From Streptomyces blattellae (GTDB lineage Bacteria > Actinomycetota > Actinomycetes > Streptomycetales > Streptomycetaceae), in contig NZ_WJBG01000191.1 of NCBI RefSeq assembly GCF_009709555.1, positions 1 through 63,950 of the forward strand: a stretch of DNA of 63,950 bases, given 5' to 3'. The notes beneath the pieces are model-generated. The model was given only the letters and a program-made list of their open reading frames with translations. It searched no databases and was not told the DNA's origin. Each line of letters opens with the position of its first letter. Position 1 is the stretch's first letter. Shown one piece after another: positions 1 to 7,849 of the stretch. The position numbers and the translations under genes are program-made.

Positions 1-63
1 TGGACTCGAACCAGTAACCTGCCGGTTAACAGCCGGCTGCTCTGCCAATTGAGCTACGGAGGA
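1..63 (-). tRNA. tRNA-Asn (GTT), 3' end cut by window edge
   Basis: Read on the minus strand, the acceptor 5' strand TCCTCCG (63-57) is followed by TA, a D-arm starting GCTC, an anticodon loop containing CTGTTAA (anticodon GTT) and a T-arm with the GGTTCGAGTCC signature. The 3' acceptor strand lies beyond base 1. The anticodon assigns asparagine. Confidence 0.93.
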
Positions 64-219
64 ATGCCTCGTCGCATCGAACGTACCCACCTGGGTATTC
101 GCCAGGGGGCGCGCGCTCGCTGCGACACATACATTAGCGCAAGCAGGGGGGTGCTCCGCCAATCGGTTCCCCCCGGCGCGACGCCGACACCAGGGACTCG
201 TCAAGGAAGGGTGGCCGCC

Positions 220-519
220 ATGCGCTACCGGCTCACGTTCGTCGCCGGACTCGCTCTGGGTTATGTGCTGGGCACGCGAGCCGGACGCGAACGCTACGAG
301 CAGCTGAAGAAATCCGCCCGCCAGGTCTCCCAGAACCCCGCCGTCCGCAACACCGCCGAATCAGCCGCCCAACAGGGCCGCCAGTTCGCCGGCAGGGCCT
401 ACCACACGGTCACCGAGAAGGTCCATGTCCCCGACTCGGTGGCCGAGCGGGTCCGTTCCCTGCGGGATCGCAACACCAACGGCGCGGTAGAGGACGACTG
501 GGGCACGAGCAACACATGA
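220..519 (+). CDS. YtxH-like small membrane-anchored protein
   Basis: A 99-residue protein with a short hydrophobic N-terminal segment containing LALGYVLGTRAGRERYEQ, followed by a charged, Gln/Ala-rich helical tail. This glycine-bearing membrane segment followed by GRERYE resembles YtxH-like proteins, which are small membrane-associated proteins of general stress context and unknown biochemical role. The reading frame is open upstream to base 49, but ATG 220 is preferred because AAGGAAGG ends about nine bases upstream; a GTG at 211 would touch that ribosome-binding site. The gene stands alone after the tRNA. The class is fairly secure; the function is not. Confidence 0.8.
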   Translation: MRYRLTFVAGLALGYVLGTRAGRERYEQLKKSARQVSQNPAVRNTAESAAQQGRQFAGRAYHTVTEKVHVPDSVAERVRSLRDRNTNGAVEDDWGTSNT

Positions 520-542
520 ACCCGGGTCATCTGGACCCGCCT

Positions 543-573
543 GAGGGGCGCGACCAGCCACAACGAATCCGCA
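543..573. repeat. Degenerate fragment of dispersed hairpin element A
   Basis: This stretch resembles the right-hand part of the element at 35278-35384 (GGGCGCGACCAGCCAC, then a decayed copy of the GGAGCCGCA arm). It lies between two genes of the same orientation. The match is short and imperfect, so it is read as a remnant. Confidence 0.45.
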
Positions 574-646
574 CCCGCAAGACCGCACGCACCCCCGCGG
601 TCTCCCCGGCTCGACCACAGCGGAGCGTGCGGCAGAATTTTGTGTC

Positions 647-2101
647 ATGGGGATAGTCGCCGGGCTGGACAGTGCGCCCGATTTCACTCGCATCGTCGTC
701 TGCGACGCGGACACCGGAGCCGTGCTCCGGCAGGGGTACGCCCCGCATCCGGTCGAAGGCGCCGAAGGCGGCGCGCGCCCCTCCGACGTCGATCCGCAGG
801 CCTGGCTGCTGTCCCTCGGCGAGGCGGCCGGGGGCGGTCTCCTCGAAGGCGTGCAGGCCATCGGCGTGTCGGCCCAGCAGAACGCGGTGATCCCGCTGGA
901 CCCCCAGGGCAACACCGTGCGGCCGGCGCTGGTCGGCGGCGACAAGCGGGCGCAGGTCGCGGCGGCGGATCTGGTCGACGCGCTCGGCGGGCGTGAGGCG
1001 TGGGCGCAGGCGGTGGGGTGTGTGCCGCAGGCCGCTCAGCCCGTGACCAAGCTGCGGTGGCTGGCGAAGACCGAGCCGGAGCACGCCCTGCGAACCGCGG
1101 TGGTCATGCAGGCACATGACTGGCTGGTGTGGCAGTTGCTCGGGCGGCCCGTGCGCAGGACGACGGATCGCGGCGGGGCTTCCGGTACGGGGTACTGGTG
1201 CGCGGTCACCGGCGCCTACCGGGGTGATCTCGTGGAGCTGGCGCTCGGGCACCAGGTGATGCTGCCCGAGGTGATCGGGCCGTCCGACGCGGCCGGTACG
1301 ACGCCGGAGGGGCTGCTGATCTCCGCCGGGACCGGCGAGACCATGGCCGCCGCCTTCGGGCTCGGGATCGGGCTGGGCGACGCCGTGGTGTCGCTGGGCG
1401 CGTCCGGGTCGGTGATGGCCGTGCACCCCGAAGCGCTGGTCGACCAGGCCGGGATGATCACCTCGCTGGCCGACGCCACCGGCATGCACCTGCCGGTCGT
1501 CACCACCCTGAACGCCGTACGGACCCTGCGCGGGACCGCCGAACTGCTCGGGCTGCCCGACCTGGAGAGCCTGTCGGACCTGGCGATGAAGTCGACGCCG
1601 GGCGCCCACGGACTCGTACTCCTCCCCTATCTGGAGGGTGAGCGGACGCCGAGTCTGCCGCACACCGCCGGGACCCTCGCGGGGCTCAGGCGGGAGTCGA
1701 TGAAGGCGGAGCATCTGGCGCGGGCGGCGTTCGAGGGGATGCTCTGCGGGCTGGCGGACGCGCTGGATGTGCTGCGGGGACGGGGGGTGGAGGTGCGGCG
1801 GGTGTTCCTGCTGGGGGCGGCGGCCGAGCTGCCCGCCGTGCAGGTGGCGGCGCCCGCGCTGTTCGGGGCCCAGGTCGTCGTACCGCAGCCCGCGGACTAC
1901 GGGGCGATCGGTGCCGCCCGGCAGGCGGCGTGGGCGCTCGGCACTTCGCAGGGCACCCTCGATCCGCGCACCCCGCCGGCCTGGCAGGGGCCGGCCGCGC
2001 AGATCCTGGAGCCCGGCGAGGAGCTGGCGGTGGGACAGGCGGTGCGGCAGCAGTTCGTGTCGGTGCGGGAGCAGACCCATCCCGGGGCGTTCCGGCTGTG
2101 A
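647..2101 (+). CDS. FGGY-family carbohydrate kinase (xylulokinase-like)
   Basis: A 484-residue cytoplasmic sugar kinase of the FGGY/actin-fold family, which phosphorylates pentoses or related polyols with ATP. The N-terminal lobe begins GIVAGLDSAPDFTRIVV, a variant of the usual phosphate-binding loop. SAQQNAVIPLD near residue 85 corresponds to the family's SGQMHG region, and SLGASGSVMA near residue 250 to the second-lobe adenosine region. Length is normal for xylulokinases. No xylose isomerase or sugar transporter lies nearby, so the substrate cannot be assigned and xylB would be an over-call. ATG 647 follows a weak ribosome-binding site; GTG 643 is out of frame. Confidence 0.82.
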   Translation: MGIVAGLDSAPDFTRIVVCDADTGAVLRQGYAPHPVEGAEGGARPSDVDPQAWLLSLGEAAGGGLLEGVQAIGVSAQQNAVIPLDPQGNTVRPALVGGDKRAQVAAADLVDALGGREAWAQAVGCVPQAAQPVTKLRWLAKTEPEHALRTAVVMQAHDWLVWQLLGRPVRRTTDRGGASGTGYWCAVTGAYRGDLVELALGHQVMLPEVIGPSDAAGTTPEGLLISAGTGETMAAAFGLGIGLGDAVVSLGASGSVMAVHPEALVDQAGMITSLADATGMHLPVVTTLNAVRTLRGTAELLGLPDLESLSDLAMKSTPGAHGLVLLPYLEGERTPSLPHTAGTLAGLRRESMKAEHLARAAFEGMLCGLADALDVLRGRGVEVRRVFLLGAAAELPAVQVAAPALFGAQVVVPQPADYGAIGAARQAAWALGTSQGTLDPRTPPAWQGPAAQILEPGEELAVGQAVRQQFVSVREQTHPGAFRL

Positions 2102-2283
2102 GTTCCTCGTTGTGGAACGTAAGGGACCGGTAGGAATCCGCCCGATACACACCTATTCCGTACCCATAAGGCCGTATGAAGCACCGCTGACGGCTTAATC
2201 GGTTGAGGTAACACCGGTGGAGTGTTCGACGATAGGGGCCAGGGGCAACCACCGCCCCCACCGCCGACTCCGAGAGACCTAGC

Positions 2284-4017
2284 GTGCTCATACGACTTCT
2301 GCGGACCTATCTCAGGCCCTACCGGAAACCCATCACTCTGCTGGTGCTGCTGCAGTTCCTGCAGACCTGCGCCACCCTCTACCTGCCCACGCTGAACGCG
2401 GACATCATCGACAACGGTGTCGTCAGCGGAGACACCGGCTACATCCTTTCCTCCGGCGCCCTGATGATCGGCATCTCGGTGGTGCAGGTCGTCTGCAACA
2501 TCGGTGCCGTGTACTACGGCGCCCGCACGGCGGCGTCGCTCGGCCGCGACGTCCGGGCCGCCGTCTTCGACCGGGTGCAGTCCTTCTCGGCCCGTGAGGT
2601 CGGGCACTTCGGGGCGCCCTCGCTGATCACCCGGACCACGAACGACGTCCAGCAGGTGCAGATGCTGGCGCTGATGACGTTCACGCTGATGGTGTCGGCG
2701 CCGATCATGTGCGTGGGCGGCATCGTGCTGGCGCTCGGCCTCGATGTGCCGCTGTCCGGCGTGCTGGTCGCGGTGGTGCCGGTGCTGGGCATCGGCGTGA
2801 CGTTGATCGTGCGGCGGCTGCGGCCGCTGTTCCGGACGATGCAGGTGCGGCTGGACACCGTGAACCGGGTGCTGCGCGAGCAGATCACCGGCAACCGGGT
2901 GATCCGCGCCTTCGTCCGCGACGAGTACGAGCAGCAGCGCTTCCGGCACGCCAACGCCGAACTCACCGAGATGTCCCTGGGCACCGGCAAGCTGCTGGCG
3001 GTGATGTTCCCGATGGTGATGACGGTGGTGAACCTGTCGTCGATCGCGGTCGTCTGGTTCGGTGCCCATCGCATCGACAGCGGGCGGATGGAGATCGGCG
3101 ATCTGACGGCGTTCCTCGCCTATCTGATGCAGATCGTGATGTCCGTGATGATGGCCACCTTCATGTTCATGATGGTGCCGCGCGCGGAGGTCTGCGCCGA
3201 ACGCATCGAGGAGGTGCTGGACACGTCCTCGTCCGTGGTGCCGCCGGTGGCTCCCGTGCGGGAACTGCGCCGGCACGGGCATCTGGAGCTGCGCGGGGCC
3301 GGGTTCCGCTACCCGGGTGCCGAGGAGCCGGTGCTGAGGGCCGTCGACCTGGTGGCCCGGCCCGGCGAGACCACCGCCGTCATCGGCTCGACCGGCAGCG
3401 GCAAGTCCACGCTGCTCGGGCTGGTGCCGCGGCTGTTCGACGCGACCGACGGGGAGGTGCTCGTCGACGGCGTCGAGGTGGCGTCGCTCGATCCGAAGCT
3501 GCTGGCGGCGACGGTCGGGCTGGTCCCGCAGAAGCCGTATCTCTTCGCGGGCACGGTGGCGACCAATCTGCGGTACGGCAATCCGGACGCGACGGACGAG
3601 GAGCTGTGGCACGCGCTGGAGGTGGCGCAGGCCAAGCAGTTCGTGGAGCGGCTCGACGGCGGGCTCGACTCGCCGGTCGCGCAGGGCGGGACGAACGTCT
3701 CCGGTGGTCAGCGGCAGCGGCTCGCGATCGCCCGGACACTGGTCCAGCGGCCGGAGATCTACCTCTTCGACGACTCCTTCTCCGCGCTCGACTACGCGAC
3801 CGACGCGGCGCTGCGTGCCGCGCTCGCCCGGGAGACCGCCGAGGCGACCGTCGTGATCGTCGCCCAGCGGGTGGCGACCATCCGGGACGCGGACCGGATC
3901 GTCGTACTCGACGAAGGGCGGGTGGTCGGCACGGGCCGGCACCACGAGTTGATGGCGGACAACGAGACCTACCGGGAGATCGTGCTCTCCCAGCTGACGG
4001 AAGCGGAGGCTGCCTGA
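2284..4017 (+). CDS. ABC exporter half-transporter, first subunit (degenerate Walker B)
   Basis: A 577-residue fused membrane/ATPase half-transporter. The N-terminal half contains six predicted membrane helices (residues about 15-300). The C-terminal ATPase has Walker A GSTGSGKST near residue 370, signature VSGGQRQR near 470 and a Walker B ending LFDDS, in which the catalytic glutamate is replaced by aspartate. It starts with GTG and overlaps the next gene at TGATG, so the two are translationally coupled. A catalytically impaired site paired with an intact one is the hallmark of heterodimeric exporters such as BmrCD and TM287/288. The exported substrate (drug or lipid) is unknown. Confidence 0.9.
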   Translation: MLIRLLRTYLRPYRKPITLLVLLQFLQTCATLYLPTLNADIIDNGVVSGDTGYILSSGALMIGISVVQVVCNIGAVYYGARTAASLGRDVRAAVFDRVQSFSAREVGHFGAPSLITRTTNDVQQVQMLALMTFTLMVSAPIMCVGGIVLALGLDVPLSGVLVAVVPVLGIGVTLIVRRLRPLFRTMQVRLDTVNRVLREQITGNRVIRAFVRDEYEQQRFRHANAELTEMSLGTGKLLAVMFPMVMTVVNLSSIAVVWFGAHRIDSGRMEIGDLTAFLAYLMQIVMSVMMATFMFMMVPRAEVCAERIEEVLDTSSSVVPPVAPVRELRRHGHLELRGAGFRYPGAEEPVLRAVDLVARPGETTAVIGSTGSGKSTLLGLVPRLFDATDGEVLVDGVEVASLDPKLLAATVGLVPQKPYLFAGTVATNLRYGNPDATDEELWHALEVAQAKQFVERLDGGLDSPVAQGGTNVSGGQRQRLAIARTLVQRPEIYLFDDSFSALDYATDAALRAALARETAEATVVIVAQRVATIRDADRIVVLDEGRVVGTGRHHELMADNETYREIVLSQLTEAEAA

Positions 4018-5945
4018 TGGCCGGGCCTGCAGGGCGGATGATGGCCGGGACGGGACCCGAGCACCGCTCCATGGACTTCAAGGGGTCGGGCAAGCGGCTC
4101 ATCGCCCGGTTCCGGCCGGAGCGGTTCACGATCTACGCGCTGCTGCTGTGCGTGGTGGCGAGCGTGGGCCTGTCGGTGGTCGGGCCGAAGATCCTCGGCA
4201 CGGCGACCGACCTCGTCTTCGCGGGCATCGTCGGGCGGCAGTTCCAGGCGGGGTCCAGCAAGGAGCAGGTGCTTGAGTCCATGCGGGAGCGGGGGGACGG
4301 CTCGGTCGCCGACATGCTCCGCAGTACGGACTTCACGCCGGGCGAGGGCGTCGACTTCGGTGCGGTCGGCTCCGTACTGCTGCTCGCGCTGGCCGTGTTC
4401 GCGGCGGCGGGGCTGCTGATGCTGGTGGCGACGCGGCTGGTGAACCGTTCCGTGAACCGGACGATGTACCGGATGCGCGAGGACGTGCAGACGAAGCTGT
4501 CGCGGCTGCCGCTGTCGTACTTCGACAAGCGGCAGCGCGGTGAGGTGCTGTCCCGCGCCACCAACGACATCGACAACATCGGGCAGACGCTCCAGCAGTC
4601 GATGGGCCAGCTCATCAACTCCGTGCTCACCATCATCGGCGTGCTCGCGATGATGTTCTGGGTGTCCTGGATCCTGGCGCTGGTGGCGCTGGTGACCGTG
4701 CCGCTGTCGTACGCCGTCGCCACCCGGGTCGGGAAGCGGTCGCAGCCGCACTTCGTGCAGCAGTGGCGGTCGACCGGCAAGCTCAACGCGCACATCGAGG
4801 AGATGTACACCGGGCACACGCTGGTGAAGGTGTTCGGGCGGCAGGACGAGTCGGCACAGCAGTTCGCCGAGCAGAACCACGCCTTGTACGAGGCCGCGTT
4901 CCGGGCGCAGTTCAACAGCGGGATCATGCAGCCGCTGATGATGTTCGTGTCGAACCTCAACTACGTGCTGGTCGCGGTGGTGGGCGGTCTGCGGGTCGCG
5001 TCCGGTGCGCTGTCCATCGGGGACGTGCAGGCCTTCATCCAGTACTCCCGCCAGTTCTCGATGCCGCTCACGCAGGTCGCGTCGATGGCGAACCTCGTGC
5101 AGTCCGGGGTCGCGTCGTCCGAGCGGGTCTTCGAACTCCTCGACGCCGAGGAGCAGGAGGCCGATCCGGTGCCGGGCGAGCGGCCCGCGGAACTGCGCGG
5201 GCGGGTGGCGCTGGAGCATGTGTCCTTCCGCTACGACCCCGAGAAGCCGCTCATCGAGGACCTCTCCCTCAAGGTCGAACCCGGGCACACGGTCGCGATC
5301 GTCGGACCGACCGGCGCGGGCAAGACCACGCTGGTCAACCTGCTCATGCGGTTCTACGACGTCTCCGGCGGGCGGATCACCCTGGACGGCGTCGACATCG
5401 CCCGTATGTCCCGGGACGAACTGCGCGCCGGGATCGGCATGGTGCTCCAGGACACCTGGCTGTTCGGCGGGACCATCGCCGAGAACATCGCCTACGGCGC
5501 GTCCCGGGAGGTCACCCGGGGCGAGATCGAGGAGGCGGCGCGGGCGGCGCACGCGGACCGGTTCGTCCGGACCCTGCCCGACGGGTACGACACCGTGATC
5601 GACGACGAGGGGGCGGGGGTCAGCGCCGGTGAGAAGCAGCTGATCACCATCGCGCGGGCGTTCCTGTCCGATCCGGTGATCCTGGTGCTGGACGAGGCGA
5701 CGAGTTCCGTGGACACCCGGACCGAGGTGCTGATCCAGAAGGCGATGGCGAAACTGGCGCACGGGCGTACGTCGTTCGTGATCGCGCATCGGCTGTCGAC
5801 GATTCGGGATGCCGACACGATTCTGGTGATGGAGAACGGGGCGATCGTGGAACAGGGGGCGCACGGGGAGCTGTTGTCGGCCGGCGGGGCTTATGCGCGG
5901 CTTTACAAGGCGCAGTTCGCGCAGGCGGTGGCTGAGGTGGACTGA
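4017..5945 (+). CDS. ABC exporter half-transporter, second subunit (intact Walker B)
   Basis: A 642-residue partner of the preceding gene, with an N-terminal six-helix membrane domain and a C-terminal ATPase. Walker A is GPTGAGKTT, Walker B ends VLDEAT with the catalytic glutamate present, but the signature is VSAGEKQL instead of LSGGQ. The degenerate signature here, combined with the aspartate Walker B of the partner, fits one degenerate and one consensus ATP site per heterodimer. A roughly 70-residue charged insertion (about residues 75-125) lies between the first two membrane helices, probably an extracytoplasmic loop. The start ATG overlaps the upstream stop by one base. The frame is open far upstream inside the previous gene, but only 4017 gives a sensible N-terminus. 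Confidence 0.91.
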   Translation: MAGPAGRMMAGTGPEHRSMDFKGSGKRLIARFRPERFTIYALLLCVVASVGLSVVGPKILGTATDLVFAGIVGRQFQAGSSKEQVLESMRERGDGSVADMLRSTDFTPGEGVDFGAVGSVLLLALAVFAAAGLLMLVATRLVNRSVNRTMYRMREDVQTKLSRLPLSYFDKRQRGEVLSRATNDIDNIGQTLQQSMGQLINSVLTIIGVLAMMFWVSWILALVALVTVPLSYAVATRVGKRSQPHFVQQWRSTGKLNAHIEEMYTGHTLVKVFGRQDESAQQFAEQNHALYEAAFRAQFNSGIMQPLMMFVSNLNYVLVAVVGGLRVASGALSIGDVQAFIQYSRQFSMPLTQVASMANLVQSGVASSERVFELLDAEEQEADPVPGERPAELRGRVALEHVSFRYDPEKPLIEDLSLKVEPGHTVAIVGPTGAGKTTLVNLLMRFYDVSGGRITLDGVDIARMSRDELRAGIGMVLQDTWLFGGTIAENIAYGASREVTRGEIEEAARAAHADRFVRTLPDGYDTVIDDEGAGVSAGEKQLITIARAFLSDPVILVLDEATSSVDTRTEVLIQKAMAKLAHGRTSFVIAHRLSTIRDADTILVMENGAIVEQGAHGELLSAGGAYARLYKAQFAQAVAEVD

Positions 5946-5978
5946 GCGGGTGCGCTGGGCTGGGGCGGGGGGGGCGGG

Positions 5979-6036
5979 GCGCAGCCCGGCGCGACGGGGT
6001 GCCGCCGCGCCCACCCGTGCCGCCCCGGGCGGCACG
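5979..6036. repeat. Dispersed hairpin element C, copy 1 (convergent junction)
   Basis: The 47-base core at 5979-6025 reappears in inverted orientation at 55682-55730, where it differs by two single-base insertions. The right end can fold as GTGCCGCC/GGCGGCAC (6018-6036). It lies between the exporter gene and the oppositely oriented hrdA, so a two-way terminator role is likely but inferred. Confidence 0.75.
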
Positions 6037-6044
6037 CATGCCCG

Positions 6045-6100
6045 CAGCTACGTCAGCTACGTCAGCTACGTCAGCTACGTCAGCTACGTCAGCTACGTCA
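6045..6100. repeat. 9-bp tandem array (six units) anchored on the hrdA stop codon
   Basis: The unit CAGCTACGT occurs six times head to tail at 6045-6098. On the hrdA strand it reads TGA CGT AGC, so the true stop (6100-6098) is followed by five more in-frame TGA codons at 9-base spacing. The array covers the 3' end of hrdA and its immediate untranslated region. Confidence 0.95.
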
Positions 6101-7393
6101 GTCGAGATATCCCCTCAGCTGATCTGCGAACGCGTGGTCACGCAGCTTGTTCAGGGTCTTCGACTCGATCTGGCGGATGCGTTCCCTCGTCACGCCGAAG
6201 ATGCGGCCGATCTCCTCCAGGGTGCGGGGGCGGCCGTCCGCGAGGCCGTAACGCAGTTGTACGACCTTGCGTTCGCGTTCGCCGAGGGTGGAGAGGACCG
6301 CCTCCAGGTGCTCCCGCAGCAGCAGGAACGCCGCCGACTCCACCGGGCTCGCCGCGTCCCCGTCCTCTATCAGGTCGCCCAGAGCCACGTCGTCCTCCTC
6401 GCCCACCGGCGCGTGCAACGACACCGGTTCCTGGGCCAGCCGCAGGACCTCGCTGACGCGCTCGGGCGGGAGGTCGAGGTGGGCGGCCACCTCTTCCGGG
6501 GTGGGTTCGTAGCCCCGCTCCTGGAGCATGCGGCGCTGGACGCGGACGACGCGGTTGATGAGCTCCACCACGTGAACGGGCACGCGGATCGTGCGGGCCT
6601 GGTCGGCGAGGGCGCGGGACATGGCCTGGCGGATCCACCACGTGGCGTACGTGGAGAACTTGTAGCCGCGGGCGTAGTCGAACTTCTCGACGGCGCGGAT
6701 GAGTCCGAGGTTTCCCTCCTGGACGAGGTCGAGCATGGTCAGCCCGCGGCCGACGTACCGTTTGGCGACGGACACGACGAGCCGCAGGTTCGCCTCGATG
6801 AGGCGGCGCTTGGCCATACGGCCCATGACGACCAGTCTGTCCAGGTCGAGGGCGAGCTGGCTGTCCAGGTCGGGGGCGCCGGCGAGCTTCTCCTCGGCGA
6901 ACAGGCCGGCCTCGACACGGCGGGCCAGTTCGACCTCCTCGGCCGCGGTGAGGAGGGGGATGCGGCCGATCTCGCGGAGGTACTGGCGGAACAGGTCCGA
7001 GGACGGGCCGCTGGTGTCGGTCCGGCCGCGCGGAAGTTCCACGGCCACGGGCTCGGGTTCCGCCGGTTCCTGCGAGGCCTCCGGCTCCGCCTCGGGGTGG
7101 TGCGCGGCGCGGCTCTGCGGAGGGACGGCGACGAGCACGCCGGTCTCCGCGTCCGGCTCCGTGCTGTCGGTCTGGGTCAGGGTCTGGGTCTGCACGGGGG
7201 CGACCTCCAGGATGATCGCTGCCGAGGTGAGCGGCAGCGCTGCTTCGGGGGCGGAGTCGGCGGCCACGCCGCTGTCCGTCCCGTACGCGATGAGCGGAAC
7301 CGCGGGGGTGTGGGACCCGTTGGGAACGGATCGGCCGCGCTCCGAGGACTCAGGCACCGGAACCCAGTGTGGAGTACGACACATCGCCGCCAC
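6098..7393 (-). CDS. hrdA: Principal-type RNA polymerase sigma factor, HrdA-like
   Basis: A 431-residue group 1/2 sigma-70 factor that directs RNA polymerase to promoters. After about 125 variable residues rich in Pro/Glu come region 1.2 (DLFRQYLREIGRIPLL), region 2 (LIEANLRLVVSVAKRYVGRG through YATWWIRQAMSRA), region 3 and region 4 ending TLEEIGRIFGVTRERIRQIE. It lacks the long acidic N-terminus of HrdB. The hrdA assignment rests on its place beside dnaG and after the ABC exporter pair, as I recall for S. coelicolor. The start is uncertain: GTG 7393 gives the longest form and ATG 7384 is an alternative; neither has a clear ribosome-binding site. A tandem repeat abuts the stop codon. Confidence 0.9.
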   Translation of the reverse strand: MAAMCRTPHWVPVPESSERGRSVPNGSHTPAVPLIAYGTDSGVAADSAPEAALPLTSAAIILEVAPVQTQTLTQTDSTEPDAETGVLVAVPPQSRAAHHPEAEPEASQEPAEPEPVAVELPRGRTDTSGPSSDLFRQYLREIGRIPLLTAAEEVELARRVEAGLFAEEKLAGAPDLDSQLALDLDRLVVMGRMAKRRLIEANLRLVVSVAKRYVGRGLTMLDLVQEGNLGLIRAVEKFDYARGYKFSTYATWWIRQAMSRALADQARTIRVPVHVVELINRVVRVQRRMLQERGYEPTPEEVAAHLDLPPERVSEVLRLAQEPVSLHAPVGEEDDVALGDLIEDGDAASPVESAAFLLLREHLEAVLSTLGERERKVVQLRYGLADGRPRTLEEIGRIFGVTRERIRQIESKTLNKLRDHAFADQLRGYLD

Positions 7394-7513
7394 GAGGGGC
7401 GTGCGGTGACTTTTTGCGCCCGGTGCGTGACCGGTCGGTTACTCGGGTCGTTTGACCATCGGATTGTTGGCCGAAGACACTGGGACCCGCTGAACTGGGG
7501 CAGGATGGAGAGC

Positions 7514-7849
7514 ATGAGCGAGATCGAGGAGCTGCGGCGTCGTCTTGAGGCGCTGGAGGCACGGGTGGACGAGGCCATCGCGCAGCAGGTCACGACCCAC
7601 AACCTTGCCGTGGGCTCCGATCGGGACGTGGCCGCGCTTCAGCAGCAGCGGCGGGCCGATATGCAGGTGATCCGGGCGTTGCGGGACACGCAGCTGGAGC
7701 AAGGCAGGACGTTGCAGCAGCACAGTGAGCTGCTGGGCGCGCTCGTGGTGGGGCAGGTTGAGCACGGCAAGAACCTGGAACGCCTCGCGACAGCGGTCGG
7801 CGCGATCATGAACCACCTCGGCATCGACCCCCCCGCCCCGGAGGGCTAA
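7514..7849 (+). CDS. Small coiled-coil protein of unknown function
   Basis: A 111-residue protein that begins MSEIEELRRRLEALEARVDEA and is almost entirely predicted alpha-helix with heptad-like leucine spacing, so a coiled coil is likely. There is no signal peptide or membrane segment. ATG 7514 is chosen for the AGGA/GGAG upstream; ATG 7505, three codons earlier, is possible. It is divergent from hrdA, and its last four bases overlap the end of convergent dnaG. I do not recognise a family. Confidence 0.72.
   Translation: MSEIEELRRRLEALEARVDEAIAQQVTTHNLAVGSDRDVAALQQQRRADMQVIRALRDTQLEQGRTLQQHSELLGALVVGQVEHGKNLERLATAVGAIMNHLGIDPPAPEG

Noticed and set aside
2200..2240. TTGAGG ... GATAGG as a sigma-70 promoter before the ABC exporter
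   Set aside because: Spacing is about 20 bases or more and hexamers are poor; not supportable by eye.
361..3945. Long minus-strand open frames opposite the kinase and ABC transporter genes
   Set aside because: They are antisense shadows of well-supported genes, with arginine/proline-rich compositions and no family motifs.
6045..6098. Array of short direct repeats as a possible CRISPR
   Set aside because: Units are 9 bp without spacers and no cas genes are present; the same applies to all other arrays in the window.
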